DNA of 64,000 nucleotides, from the NCBI GenBank assembly GCA_018105865.1, contig CM030865.1, positions 8,894,198-8,958,197 of the forward strand, read 5' to 3'. A program made the position numbers and the translations under genes. The DNA is from Metaphire vulgaris. Its lineage: Eukaryota; Annelida; Clitellata; Crassiclitellata; Megascolecidae. This document shows positions 49,566 to 60,684 of the stretch, one piece after another; the first letter of the stretch is position 1, and the number at the start of each line of letters is the position of its first letter. The notes below the pieces were generated by a model. The model did no database searches. It saw only the letters and a list, made by a program, of their open reading frames with translations, and was not told the DNA's origin.

Positions 49566-49992
49566 CAGTGGTTCTCAAAAGTGGTCTGCAAGAGGGGTCT
49601 AGTGGTCCGCGGCAAATTCTGAAAAACGTTAATAAAATTGGACATATATATTTTCATGTCAGTGGCGTAGCAAAGGGGGGGAGTTGGGGTTAATCCCCTC
49701 CCCTTGGCTGTCCGGACCCAACATTCTTTAGAACAAGCAGCACAATTAACCCCTTAACTGGGGACCCCGGATATATCCGTCCATTTTACATTGAGTTACA
49801 GTTAAATACCCAGTTAAGGGGTTAAATAAGATGACGACCTTTTTGCTTCTTGGGGCACTGGCGAGGGACGAACATCAAACGCGATGACCTTTTTTTGGCT
49901 TGTCACGATTTTTCTCAATTTTCAGGTGGTCCGCGAGAAATTTTTGATCTTCAAAAGTGGTCCGCGAGGCAAAGGGGTCTGAGAACCCACTG
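49566..49992. mobile_element. hAT-like element (TIR CAGTGGTTCTCA)
   Basis: Right end tctgagaacccactg. Flanks cactattt (49558-49565) and cactattg (49993-50000), 7 of 8 identical. Contains gtggtccgcg near both ends as in 40628-40969; an unrelated insertion around 49660-49830 has enlarged it. Confidence 0.82.
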
Positions 49993-50000
49993 CACTATTG

Positions 50001-51764
50001 TAGAGTACAATTACTTTTACCTCTCCCTCTGTTAAGAAATGGTGATGAGCTTCTCATCCTACCTTCCTTATCCATCTACCTGTCTGTTAACTCCACGTTG
50101 GAGCTGCTGTTGTGATTGCTGTTGCTGCTGTCATAATAAATGAATGAATAAATAAATAAATAAAATCTCGTGAATTTTTATAGCGCTTTCGAAAGCAGGT
50201 ACCATAGTTAGTAGCTGCTTATAAATAGGCGCTTAATCTACCGTTTAAATAGCCATAGCGGAGGTTTAGTAGTCAGCCGGGCAAGGTCAACTCTAGAGAT
50301 CAGTCAGAGCGGGAGTGAGGGTGCAGCAAAATTGTCAAATTAGTAGGTTAATTTGTAGAAGATTTCTCAGTTAGACGACATGCGTCTCAACGAACAAGTC
50401 TAGGTTTAATAACGCTTATTTAGAGAGGAACAAGAACTGTATTGAACATTAACTGTTTCAGAAATAAGTTAAAAGTTGGAGCCATCGCCATGAAGGCTAA
50501 ATGTAATTCGACAACAACTGACAATTTTAACACATGCAATTTGGCGTAGGACAACAGTTATTCTAAGAATGCAGGTTCATTCGGATACTAACTAATCATT
50601 GAGATGGCGTTTAATAGTCAAATGTTCGCTAGAGGAGCTAGTGTAACTGAGCTGACTATAAACTGTAACTGTCTTGAAGGTTGGGCAAAAATAGTTTGCG
50701 AGACACCATGCATTGCCACAGCAAGCAATGACAGTGCCAGACATGGATTATGGATACACTAATCTAGAGACAATGGCTGGCTGTAGACATGTATTGAAGA
50801 TGGTGAAACTTTACTCGTCAGCTCAGCGTCAAAAGGTAGTGCATTAGGGAAATGTTTAGTCGCCAATAATATCATTCCTATGTACTGTACTAATTAGCAA
50901 AAATCATTGCTTAGAACAGTGATGGTGGAATTAGACCAGGAAAATGACAAAAGGCAGACCGCCCAGGATGCTATTGGACTGATTGAACTTATAGTACTAC
51001 TGTCCCTACTGTAGCTACTACAGTACTATAGAGTATAGACTAGGAAAAAGCAATAAACAACACTGTTCAATGCACTGCATCATCTGCATGTAGTGAATCA
51101 AATTGCAAACAAGTTATAAGGAGGCGGGAGACTGGGGCTGAAATAAGGGAGCTCCCGTAAAATACGGGAGATCTGGCAACCCTAGCGGAGGATAGGGGTT
51201 TGAGAATGAGAAAGAGAGGGAGAAGAAGAGGGTAGGTTTGTGTGGCGTAGGAGGCAGAGGAGGTACGGAAAGGAGACAGGAAGAAGTGGAAGATGGATGG
51301 TAGAAAAGAGAGGGAAACAAAAGAGACGGATATGGGAGGGATTGGAAAACGCGCACAAAGTAAGAAAGTTGCATGCTTATGAGCAGCTATACGATATCCA
51401 GCGAAGAATTAATCAAATAATAACGTCGCGCTTTATGATGGTGGTGGTGATGATGATGATCCGTGAGTTCCGCCCATTATTAAAATGACGCTGTCTATAG
51501 CGTAAGTGATGATGCTGAAGATGATGACGACGTTGATGATGATGACAATGATGATGACGATGACGATGATGAAGATAATGACGACGTTGATGATGATGAT
51601 GATGATGACGATGAAGATGAAGATGACGATGATGATGATGATTGAACGACAAGTATGGTAGCTGAATTATTATGCCTTCAAGTTTTCACGGTATCGGCTG
51701 AATGAGGGGATTGTCATCCTTTCTGCGACGACCTTTTTAGTTCCATCGAACAAAGCGCCCACTG
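50001..51764. other. unassigned stretch with SINE tail and GAT-rich tract
   Basis: A reversed SINE tail lies at about 50140-50240 (aaatctcgtgaatttttata). 51158-51180 looks like one end of a TAGGGTTGCCAG-type element. 51440-51642 is an imperfect GAT/GAC tract. No gene supported. Confidence 0.4.
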
Positions 51765-51932
51765 CAGTGTTTAATCTAGACTCCTGGACTCCGGGGGGGA
51801 ACTGACGAAGCCTGAGGGGAATTCTGCTAGGGGCTGCTGTTAGTCGATGTAGTATGCCAAAATTTCCGGGGGAATTTGAAATTTCCGGGGGGAAGGGCAA
51901 TTCCCCCCGAAAACGGCATAGATTAAACCCTG
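51765..51932. mobile_element. hAT-like MITE (TIR CAGTGTTTAATCTAG)
   Basis: Right end tagattaaaccctg. Flanks gcccactg (51757-51764) and acccactg (51933-51940). Interior GGGGGGAA and TTCCCCCC blocks resemble the 44445 family. Confidence 0.78.
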
Positions 51933-51977
51933 ACCCACTGCATTTGTATTCAGTGCTGAGTCGACTGACTGAGCGCC

Positions 51978-52215
51978 CAGGGCCGCCGAGAGAAATTCCG
52001 GGCCTCGGAACAAAAAAATTTGCGGGCCCTTAAGAGAAATGTATCAAGTCTCCAAAAACAGCCTGACAAGCAAAAAACCTTATTAACTCTCCAAAAACAG
52101 CCTGACAAGCAAAAAAAATAAAAATAAAAAACCTTATCGTCACCGGATCTGGGCCCATGAAAACTCCATGGGCCCCGGTGCAATGTACCGGCTGCCCCCC
52201 CTCTCCTCAGGCCTG
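51978..52215. mobile_element. hAT-like MITE (TIR CAGGGCCGCCGAGAG)
   Basis: Right end ctctcctcaggcctg, degraded. Perfect 8-bp duplication tgagcgcc (51970-51977 and 52216-52223). A gcctgacaagcaaaaaa unit is repeated inside. Confidence 0.82.
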
Positions 52216-52223
52216 TGAGCGCC

Positions 52224-52949
52224 TGTAGCAATGACAATCAAGAGCAGCGTCTACGGCTACCGAGGCTTTTATCTTACGCCAGATGTCCGGTACTCTGACC
52301 ACTGGACCAATGTCAATCGTCAGTGAACCCAGTGTAGATATTTAGGGGACAAGTCTACCTATTTTCCTGGAACCTTCGCCCGTGAATGATGAACATCTTT
52401 TTTCTTCTCACTTTCTGGCCGGGTCGAACCACTAGGCCAACACTATGACCCTAGTTAGGGTCAGCCAGTCCTCACATAACCTAAGAAATATACAATAATA
52501 ACTGTTTATAAATGAAAAGAATTAAAGTGATGTATATGTGCAGACAGCGTTTTACATAATACGTTATAATACTGCATTGGCAGTTAATGGCTGGCTACAA
52601 AAAACAGGGCTAAAGTTTAAAGAAAGGTATGGAATGCCATTACAGCGCAGCAGGTGAAAATGTTTTTGTAATGGGTGAGTGGTTTGCGTGAGGGTCCTTG
52701 AAATGGCGTTCTTTTCATTATTAGCGGCTTGGGACGTATTTCTGCAGTGAATCATTGACGATACCTAAGACGCACATTCAACTAAAAATAAGTTGTTTTA
52801 ACCTGCAACATCTTCTCATACTGTAGGTCTAAGGCGAATGCCATGAGATCGTGACAATTGACCACACTAGGCGAACAGAAGATGAGTGCTAACCGATTGG
52901 TCAGAGCTGTTTGCAACCCCACCTGAATTCCTAATCCGTCTGGCTGCTG
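52224..52949. other. unassigned stretch
   Basis: No supported frame, repeat end or microsatellite was seen. Confidence 0.3.
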
Positions 52950-52954
52950 CTATG

Positions 52955-53127
52955 ACAAAATGCCACAAGGACAAAATGTCACGGACAAGATGTAATGGCG
53001 ATAAAATGTAACCCCCCCCCCAAGTCTAACCCTAACTCTAACCTTAACCCCAATCCTAACCCGTGACATTTTGTCCGTGACATTTTGTCCGTGACATTTT
53101 GCCCTCGGACATTTTGTCCGGCCACGG
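52955..53127. repeat. palindromic element with GGACAAAATGTC arms and TAACCC-like core
   Basis: The left arm has aaggacaaaatgtcacgga and the right arm repeats ccgtgacattttgtcc three times. The core 53020-53062 is degenerate CCTAACCC. Comparable in plan to 34111-34271. Confidence 0.7.
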
Positions 53128-54093
53128 TCTGGCTATGAACAGTGAGTCAAGGCCAATGCAGAAGATAAGTGTTGTCTACTAAATCTACTCACAATCACAT
53201 ATGATGATAGTGCAATAAAATTGCTGACGCTAGCATAATTTCTCACTGTTGGCCAACCTCTACATCTCCACCCTCTCTTCTATTTGAATATCGATAAGAC
53301 TATCAAGACTGCTACTGTCTTGTTCTTATACCAGCACATTACAACGTCTCATGCTGTGATATCGGGCCCAGTGGCGTAGCCAGCTTATGCAAAGTGGGGT
53401 TGTTAACTGGAGGCACTATGCAACTGAACACTGAAACCGCGGCCGACCCTCCCACACTACCCCTTCTTCGACCAAAAGTCAACGGATTTACATAAATTGT
53501 GTTGGTCATATTTTTTGAAATGGGGTTGTTTGAACAACCCCAAACAACCCCGGGCCGTTGGTATACTGTAGGCTTATAAGAGCAAGCTTCAAAACTATTA
53601 TCTCCAGGTGTGTAGCGACGGGAGGTATATCGGAATATATATACCCCAAAAAAAAAGAGACTAATGTTTTTTTAAAGATTTTCAAAGTTTTTAAAAATTT
53701 AAACCCCCAAATCACATTATACCCCCAAATAAAATTCCTGGCTAAGCCCCTAATTATCTCTATTGTCTTTCCCGTACATCGTTCGTTACACAGCATGTGG
53801 GTTCTTGTCCATTAAAGGCGTGTTTTGGTGGTTTTCGAAAATCGTTCCACAACAATTTTTAAGGCATCTTTCAGAAAATGGTCTTTGTTTAACTTTAACG
53901 ATAATTTTGCATCTGCGTTGACAACGGGAGATTGCTGGTGTCAGGACGATAGGCAGATAGAGGGCGACTCTAACACAATTTGATCCTATCCGTAGATCAC
54001 TAAGCTGCATCAATGTATTCGTGTCAATATTGATATAATAATTAAGTATTCTTAACAGATCAGCAGAATAAGTTTGCTGTCAGTGGCTAGATT

Positions 54094-54333
54094 CAGACTT
54101 GGAGTCAAGGACACAACTTTCGAAGCCAAGGCGAGGCCAAGGACTTGTAACACGAGGCCAAGGCCAAGGCCAAGGACAGCAGGTCCGAGGCCGAGGCCAA
54201 GTCCGAGGACCTCACATCTAGACCTTTACACTGCAAAGTGTGATTTGTTGCCCCCCAGGAAATAAAGAAATAATGTACTAAGTAAATAAAGCGCATTTGC
54301 TGCTTTGCGATTATTTGCACTATAGAAATGTTC

Positions 54334-54401
<68 letters not shown>

Positions 54402-54641
54402 TAAATGTGAAATGTGCACAAAATCGCCAAAAACTGCCAAAATTTGCCAAAAATTTGCCAAAAATTTGCCAATGGTGTGAGGGTTTGGCCTCGAGTACAA
54501 GGTCAAGGAGGCCAAGGCCAAGGACATCAGGTCCGAGGCCAAGGCCAAGGACTTGTACCACGAGGCCAAGGCCAAGGCCAGCGTCACTTGACCTCGAGGC
54601 GCCTCGAGGCCAAGGCCGCGGCCTCGAGGACTCCAAGTCTG
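54094..54641. mobile_element. hAT-like element with GGCCAA repeats (TIR CAGACTTGGAGTC)
   Basis: Right end gactccaagtctg. Perfect 8-bp duplication gctagatt (54086-54093 and 54642-54649). Long subterminal arrays of ggccaa/ggccaaggac lie on both sides. A LINE tail has been inserted at about 54255-54402. Confidence 0.88.
54255..54402 (+). mobile_element. LINE 3' tail with (AAT)n
   Basis: Contains gcgcatttgctgctttgcga and tgcactatagaaatg, followed by about 22 AAT units. A reversed relative lies at 56925-56995, and a more distant one at 17818-17950. Confidence 0.65.
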
Positions 54642-55270
54642 GCTAGATTACTTTCAAAGTTACATGACTAAACAAAACACCAGCTCTCTTGGCATTCGAA
54701 TAAAAGTAGTTCATACTGGTTCAAGTTGTCTAAGGAAACCTAGGCAAATAAAACTTCGCCTGACAGTTCAAGATTTAGAAGTGAGGGGCACTGTGAAGTA
54801 GTAATAGGATTCGTAGGGTCACTTGTTTGAATCTAGTCCTATTAGCCACTGCGTACCAACCATGGACAAGTTGTTCACCCTTAATTGTCTCCAACTTACG
54901 ATTCTTCACGCCGCCAATGACTTCACGTGCGTTAACAAACATATAATTGCAATAATAGGGCCTAATAGTAGTAATAGTGTTATTTCCGTAACAATTTCTA
55001 ACCACATCTCGCAACGGCTGTTGCGATGTCGAGGACACATTTTTAATGGAAAAGAGTTTCAATAAAGGATAGTAAGATGAGTTTAGACTAAGTTAGAGTT
55101 AGTTTTGATGTATCGCTAAGCTATATTCTTGATCTAGGTTTGATCAGCGGCTGATTATTACAAAGGTTTCGGAGTTGTAGTACGAACGCATTAATATTCT
55201 ATGTGCGTGGTCTTGCATGTATCACTTGCTTGTGACGTAAGTGCTAGACTGGCTGTAACTGTTTATAGAG

Positions 55271-55434
55271 CAGTGTTTCTCAACATGGGGCGCACGCCTC
55301 ACCGGTGGGGCGCCCGACAACTTTAGGTTGGACGTGAGTTCGCCAGTTCAGGCGAAGCGTGTGGAATTTCCTACATTTTCTTTTTTATGAAAAAATGTCC
55401 TCATAAAAATCGAGTGACGACCCTTTTTCATATA

Positions 55435-55481
<47 letters not shown>

Positions 55482-55778
55482 AACCACAGCGTTCGCAGCA
55501 GGAGCCGCCGCAGAAGCAGCTGCGGCTAGAAAGACATAAAAATGTCAAACCCTCCCATCCACCCACATCTTCTTGCCGCTGGCATTTGAAACATTTGGCC
55601 CCATCAATAACGACGCCCTCTGCTTCATCAAAGATTTGGGTCGACTCAATGCCCTTCAATCCGGGAACAAGAGAGAAGGAGGCTATCTATTTCAAAGAAT
55701 ATCCGTCACAATATAACGCTTCAACGCGATTGCATTCCGAGGAACATTTCCAAATCTGCAACCGAACCAGAGCTCATT

Positions 55779-55855
<77 letters not shown>

Positions 55856-56594
55856 GTGTCATCTTCATATCTGAAAGTTGACGGTCATGAGTTGTTTCCA
55901 CTTCGTTCTGTCCTCAGCAATCCTTTTTAGTCTTCCATAGTTCTTTTCTTGCATGTGTTCCTTAATGTCCTCCAGCCAGTCTCTTCTAGGTCTTCCTCTG
56001 ACCCTGTTTCCTTCATATCTGCCCTCTAACAGGACTTTTGCTTGTTCTGTGCTTGAACCACGTCTTATGTGTCCAGCATACTGTGTTTTCCTGTTTATGA
56101 TTTCTGTCAAGAGTTGTCTTTTTTCTCCAATTTTCTTTAGCACCTCTTTAGTTGTTATTCTCTCTTTCCAGCTAATTTTCAAGATTATTGTGAAGCACCA
56201 CATTTCAAAGGCCTGTATTTTATTTTTCAATTGCTTTGTTAGAGTCCAGCATTCGCGGGAATCGCAGGAGAATGACCGTGTATACGAGAGCTAGCACAGA
56301 TAATTTCATGTCTCCGGACAATTTTTTTATCATAAGTCCCTCGGGAATGAAGTACCGAGGGCATACAAATGTACATATATCATGAGTATATATATACATA
56401 CATACACACAAGACTTTATATATATATATATAAAGTCTTATATATAAAGTCTTGTATATATATATATGACTAACTATTCATTGGGTTACTCTACTACGCG
56501 TTACAATCATAGTGGGAGGTCCTTAGTGGGGCGTAAGCATACGCTTCTTTGGTACACAACTAGTGGGCGTGGGAGAAAAGGTTGAGAAACACTG
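55271..56594. mobile_element. hAT-like element (TIR CAGTGTTTCTCAAC)
   Basis: Left end cagtgtttctcaacatgggg, right end ggttgagaaacactg. Flanks ttatagag and gtttagag agree partly. Enlarged by (AT)n at 55439-55478, a reversed LINE fragment and its CAT tail. Confidence 0.78.
55776..56230 (-). mobile_element. LINE C-terminal fragment with (GAT)n tail, reversed
   Basis: The minus-strand frame from 56230 reads IQAFEMWCFTIILKISW, TTKEVLKKIGEKRQLL and GNRVRGRPRRDWLEDI, ending in KQLMTVNFQI. Next, on that strand, come about 26 GAT units (CAT on +, 55776-55855). The clean order of coding end then triplets indicates the triplets are the LINE tail. Confidence 0.85.
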
Positions 56595-56924
56595 GTTTAG
56601 AGTTAGCATTAAATATGCTGTTTAACAATTACTTAGTTGCAGAGGTTAAGTGATCGATGAACACTGAACAGTCAACGTCGTGACAGTTTATTACATCCGT
56701 CTGAATTAATTGGTGCAATGGTTTTATCCACTATAGTTTCCATGATATGGAAACACGCGGCCCAAAACTAGACAAGACACGAGACGTGAAGGAAATTGGA
56801 GGTAGTAGCAAGGAAAGACATTATATTCGGCGGAGAACCAACATTGAACATGTCATCGAGATACCGGTGTGGAACAAAGTGGTGAAGCTCGGGCACAATG
56901 GAAAATGCTTTGCCCAGATTGTTA

Positions 56925-56995
56925 TTATTATTAATACGAACCATTTCTAGAGCGCAAATAATCGCAAAGCAGCAAATGCGCTAATACTAATACAG
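56925..56995 (-). repeat. LINE tail fragment, reversed
   Basis: agagcgcaaataatcgcaaa and gcagcaaatgcgctaat are the inverted words of 54290-54330, preceded by ATT units. Confidence 0.6.
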
Positions 56996-57574
56996 ATACT
57001 TGTCAAAGTAAAGGTCGTTCAATAGGCTCATGACCTTCGGAGGCAAAGTACCCACTGCGACCGAGGTCTGAACTAGATGGACCCCATGACTGACACTCCA
57101 GCACTTGGACCACCGCACAACATTAGATATCTGCTGAGTTCAGTCAATTGACAGGGTCCACGACACTGACAATCATGACAATTGGATTAGCAAAATGGAA
57201 TTGCGAATATCTTCTACACCGAGTCAAAAAAGCACGAGTGCTAAGACCTATGTTAGTGCAGTTGCGTGTTTTAGTGCAGTCACATAGGCTATTTAGCAAC
57301 GCGTCTAGTTCTGATAAAAGACTAATTTTTGTTTATTTCTCAATAATTAATAATGGTCCGAATACATTGAATTTATTGTCAAATGTTTGAGTTAGAATTA
57401 ATTACCGCTCAGTCCCTACTTGCAAGCGTTTATTTATTTCGTGTTGCTTATCATCGACGAGTAGGTGGCGTGGGAGGTGACAAACGAGTTAATTGACAGA
57501 CCAAACACATGCTCTACGTCTGTTGCGCTGGCCGTCAGGTGTTCTGCTTGACTGGCAAAGAGTGTTTTGCTAGA

Positions 57575-57623
57575 CCATAGAAGCCTAGACAGAGCAGAGA
57601 CTGCTCTATCTAGGCTTCTATGG
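57575..57623. other. 23-bp near-perfect palindrome
   Basis: Arms 57575-57597 and 57601-57623 match at all but one position with a three-base centre. Confidence 0.85.
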
Positions 57624-57869
57624 CTAGACGTTCAAGTCGTGACTGAGGAATGATTAGCATAGAGAAAGCCTGAGTAAGTTAGTCTCGATGTCACCCATTG
57701 CGATCGAGGTCCGCCTAAAACGCAGTCCATAATTCATAGTCGAAAACATTCACTACAGTAGAGGTTCATTGTAGGGTGCGTTTGACAAAACGTCAGCTAT
57801 CACTTTACACTCTCCATTGACGACAAGACAGGAAAGGAAACGCAATACTTTCAAATAAAGCTGTCTTGG

Positions 57870-57902
57870 CTCTGTCTCTGTCTCTCTGTCTCTGTCTCTC
57901 TG

Positions 57903-57972
<70 letters not shown>
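57870..57972. repeat. (TC)n/(TCTG)n microsatellite
   Basis: TCTGTC units grade into about 22 TC units and end with a short CA run. Confidence 0.95.
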
Positions 57973-57973
<1 letters not shown>

Positions 57974-58429
57974 TACACGAGGCACTGAACTAGAGATGCA
58001 TTAAATTTTCTGAAAACTAAATGATTTATGCAGTCCGCATTGACAAGCACAAAGAATTCTGACGATAATAAAAAGTATATGAAACATTTAATCCGCAATT
58101 TTCACATTCTTTACTCAGCGGGGTAACAATTTTTAAATTTTCCACGCTTCAAACTTTGACCTAAGACATTGAAATCACGCGATTACAACTGGTAACGATT
58201 CGCCTAAAGTAAATGTCATACGCCAACACACCCACAAGCTCTACTGTAAATCTAAAATTACTACAGTGTATAGTTAAATAGCTAAATAAACAGAATTACG
58301 ACTAAAATGAAGACACTTAACATAAGGCAGAACAACTTATATACACCTTAGTGTTTGGGTTGCTGCGTAGAGCTGCTTATGCCGTATGAATTGGCAAGAA
58401 CAAAAACAGGATATGACTAAACCACTGCG

Positions 58430-58560
58430 CGGAAGATGGCAGAGTGGGTTACACGCTGGAGCGGTAGGCTGACGGAGCGGGTTCAAGCCCCGTCAGTGCC
58501 CCTAGTGGCTTTCACACAAGCAGTAATACCTCCTAAGTCACTTTAAATCATGCTAAGTTA
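58430..58560 (+). mobile_element. second tRNA-like SINE type
   Basis: ggcagagtgggttacacgct forms an A-box-like segment and gcgggttcaagccccgt a five-pair T-arm-like hairpin. The expected acceptor stem does not form, so it is tRNA-like rather than a tRNA gene. The body ggctttcacacaagcag is shared, inverted, with 232-290. Confidence 0.6.
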
Positions 58561-60115
58561 CAGCAATAGTTCACTGAACGTTTAAACAGATCCTGGATAG
58601 TGAGAAGCATAGTTCAATGCGATATATAATTTCACTCAACTGTAGCCTACTATAGATGTTGAATCACACTAGATTATCACACTATTCATATCTAGGAACA
58701 GACTCAGAAAATATTCATATGTAGTTTTTGTATTCACAGATTAAAAACGCTGTACGAGCACAATAGCAAAATAATATATTGCTGGAGCATGTCACAAATA
58801 TTTTGGAAAAATCATTACTTCGTAGATAGACTATTTTCAAAATCTAAAAGCAAGTAATCTCTTCCTATCAGCTTAGTGTAAGATGTAAATGTAAAGGACC
58901 ATTCATTATTGTAATTAATTATCTAACATTTAAATATTAAGAATTGCAACAGCACCTACATGTAGCACCAGTTATCAAGCTCGGCAACATTTTCACGCCA
59001 ATTACTCAAAAACGCCAGTAGCGTATTTTTATACTTATAACAAGCTCCATTTAGACCAAAACGACAGAAAGCTATGTAGCTCAACTTTAAAAGAAATCAA
59101 TGTTTAGGCCAAAGCCTTCGGTAACATTGCAGACTTTCTTTTAAACGAAATCAAATCAGTGTCGTCGGTAATCAAAGTCAAACTTTTAACAGGCGAAAGT
59201 ACATGTACAATTAAGAATACTTGGTAATCGATTATTTTATAGTACCATAGATGCATTTGCCTATGTAGAAAGCAATGGTGTCTTTTAGTGCCAAAGCATC
59301 GACTAAGAACTATAGACCTACTACAAAATATACGATAGTGAAAGGAAGGAATTACGCCAGCCCCATTAGTCGATATGGCCTCGTCATCGAGATCAAATTA
59401 CTTCAGGAATCTTAAACGCCAATACGACCAATGCCAGCACACACTATAATTATTAAAAATGCCTTTTTGAGACATCACTCATTGAATAATCCTAACAAAT
59501 TCAAGCATAAAAATCTAAGCTATAATAGAAATAACAGCAAAAAGCAAGATGAATTGTGATTGAAAAGTCATCGGCGGCGAATCTCGCGACATAATTTCCT
59601 GTATAGTTAAACATATGAGTAGTTGTCATAAAATTGATATCTTGGAATTGAAAAATTCACGAACGGATTTAGTTTTCGAAGACTTCTGTAGTTCATTTAT
59701 CAGCATCGGGTGATTACAAGCCTTAAGGTTTGGCCATCAAAATTAAACACTGTAATGTGATGTCATAAAACAAAACATTCACCTAGTGCATGCTTTGAAA
59801 GACCACTTAGAAAATGTACCTACTGTAATTAATTTCAACGGGATATATGTGAATTTTATGAATTTCAGACAGATCGTCATGGAATTGTTGGTTACAAACC
59901 AATCTATGCTCAGGTCAATTGCACTTCAGATAGTCGGGTCAATTTTATGCAAAACCTCATTGTGAGGATAAGAAAGTGCGTGAATTGCTAAATTGAAAGT
60001 CATAACACTGAAGGACTCTATAAACGACGACGATGATGATAACGATGATGAACTGATCAAATAACTAATGCGTCGCATAAATTAACTTACAAGTGCAAGC
60101 CTAAATCAAAGTCAT
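58561..60115. other. unassigned AT-rich stretch before the vWA gene end
   Basis: No supported frame or repeat. It presumably includes the 3' UTR of the minus-strand vWA gene on its right side. Confidence 0.35.
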
Positions 60116-60684
60116 TTAGTTAGGACAGATTTTGTCAAGCAAAGCATTGGCGGCGGCGTTTGTGTCACTGCTGTTCTTTAAGAAAACAATATGGTCTGCG
60201 ATTGGACTACTGGCCATTGCGTTGAGTTCACTCATCTGAGGGCTGTCTTCAAGTGCAACGCAGTAGAACTGGACGCCATTGTCTTTCAGTTGCTGGCTCA
60301 AAGGAATGGTCCGGTCCTGGTTAACGTTTGAGTAACCGTCGGAGGATAAAATCACAATGTTATCGACGCCAGGTCGGTCACCGCGACTTGTAACAAAGTG
60401 TTTGTCGCTGACCTCCGTGAGTGCCAGAGGAGTGTTAGTCTCGCCGCCGATGGGGTAGAAGTCGAGGGAGCTAATGACGCCCGCTTGCCGGCCGATGTTC
60501 TGATTCAAGAAGAACTGTCCATTTATGGAGGTCGAGAAGGCGACTGCACCAATACGAACATTTCCGGAGTTGACGTCCAGCCCAGCAACACAGGCCCTTG
60601 CGAAAGCCACCGACTTTCGATACTCATCCTCGACACTTCCGGAAACATCCAGAACTAGAATTATATCCATTTGTCGACTGCACC
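60116..60684 (-). CDS. vWA gene last exon, second vWA domain
   Basis: Acceptor ctgactgctttcag before 60684. The strand MDIILVLDVSGSV carries the intact MIDAS motif. GGETNTPLAL holds the conserved threonine and VDNIVILSSDGYSN the later aspartate. Stop TAA at 60118-60116. Confidence 0.92.

Noticed and set aside
51413..51652. His-rich minus-strand frame
   Set aside because: It lies wholly on an imperfect GAT/GAC tract.
55586..55930. Frames with long His or Asp runs
   Set aside because: They are the GAT/CAT tail of a LINE read as codons.
58430..58505. tRNA gene
   Set aside because: The T-arm-like hairpin and A-box-like words are present, but no seven-pair acceptor stem forms and the following sequence is shared with another repeat, so it is a SINE head.
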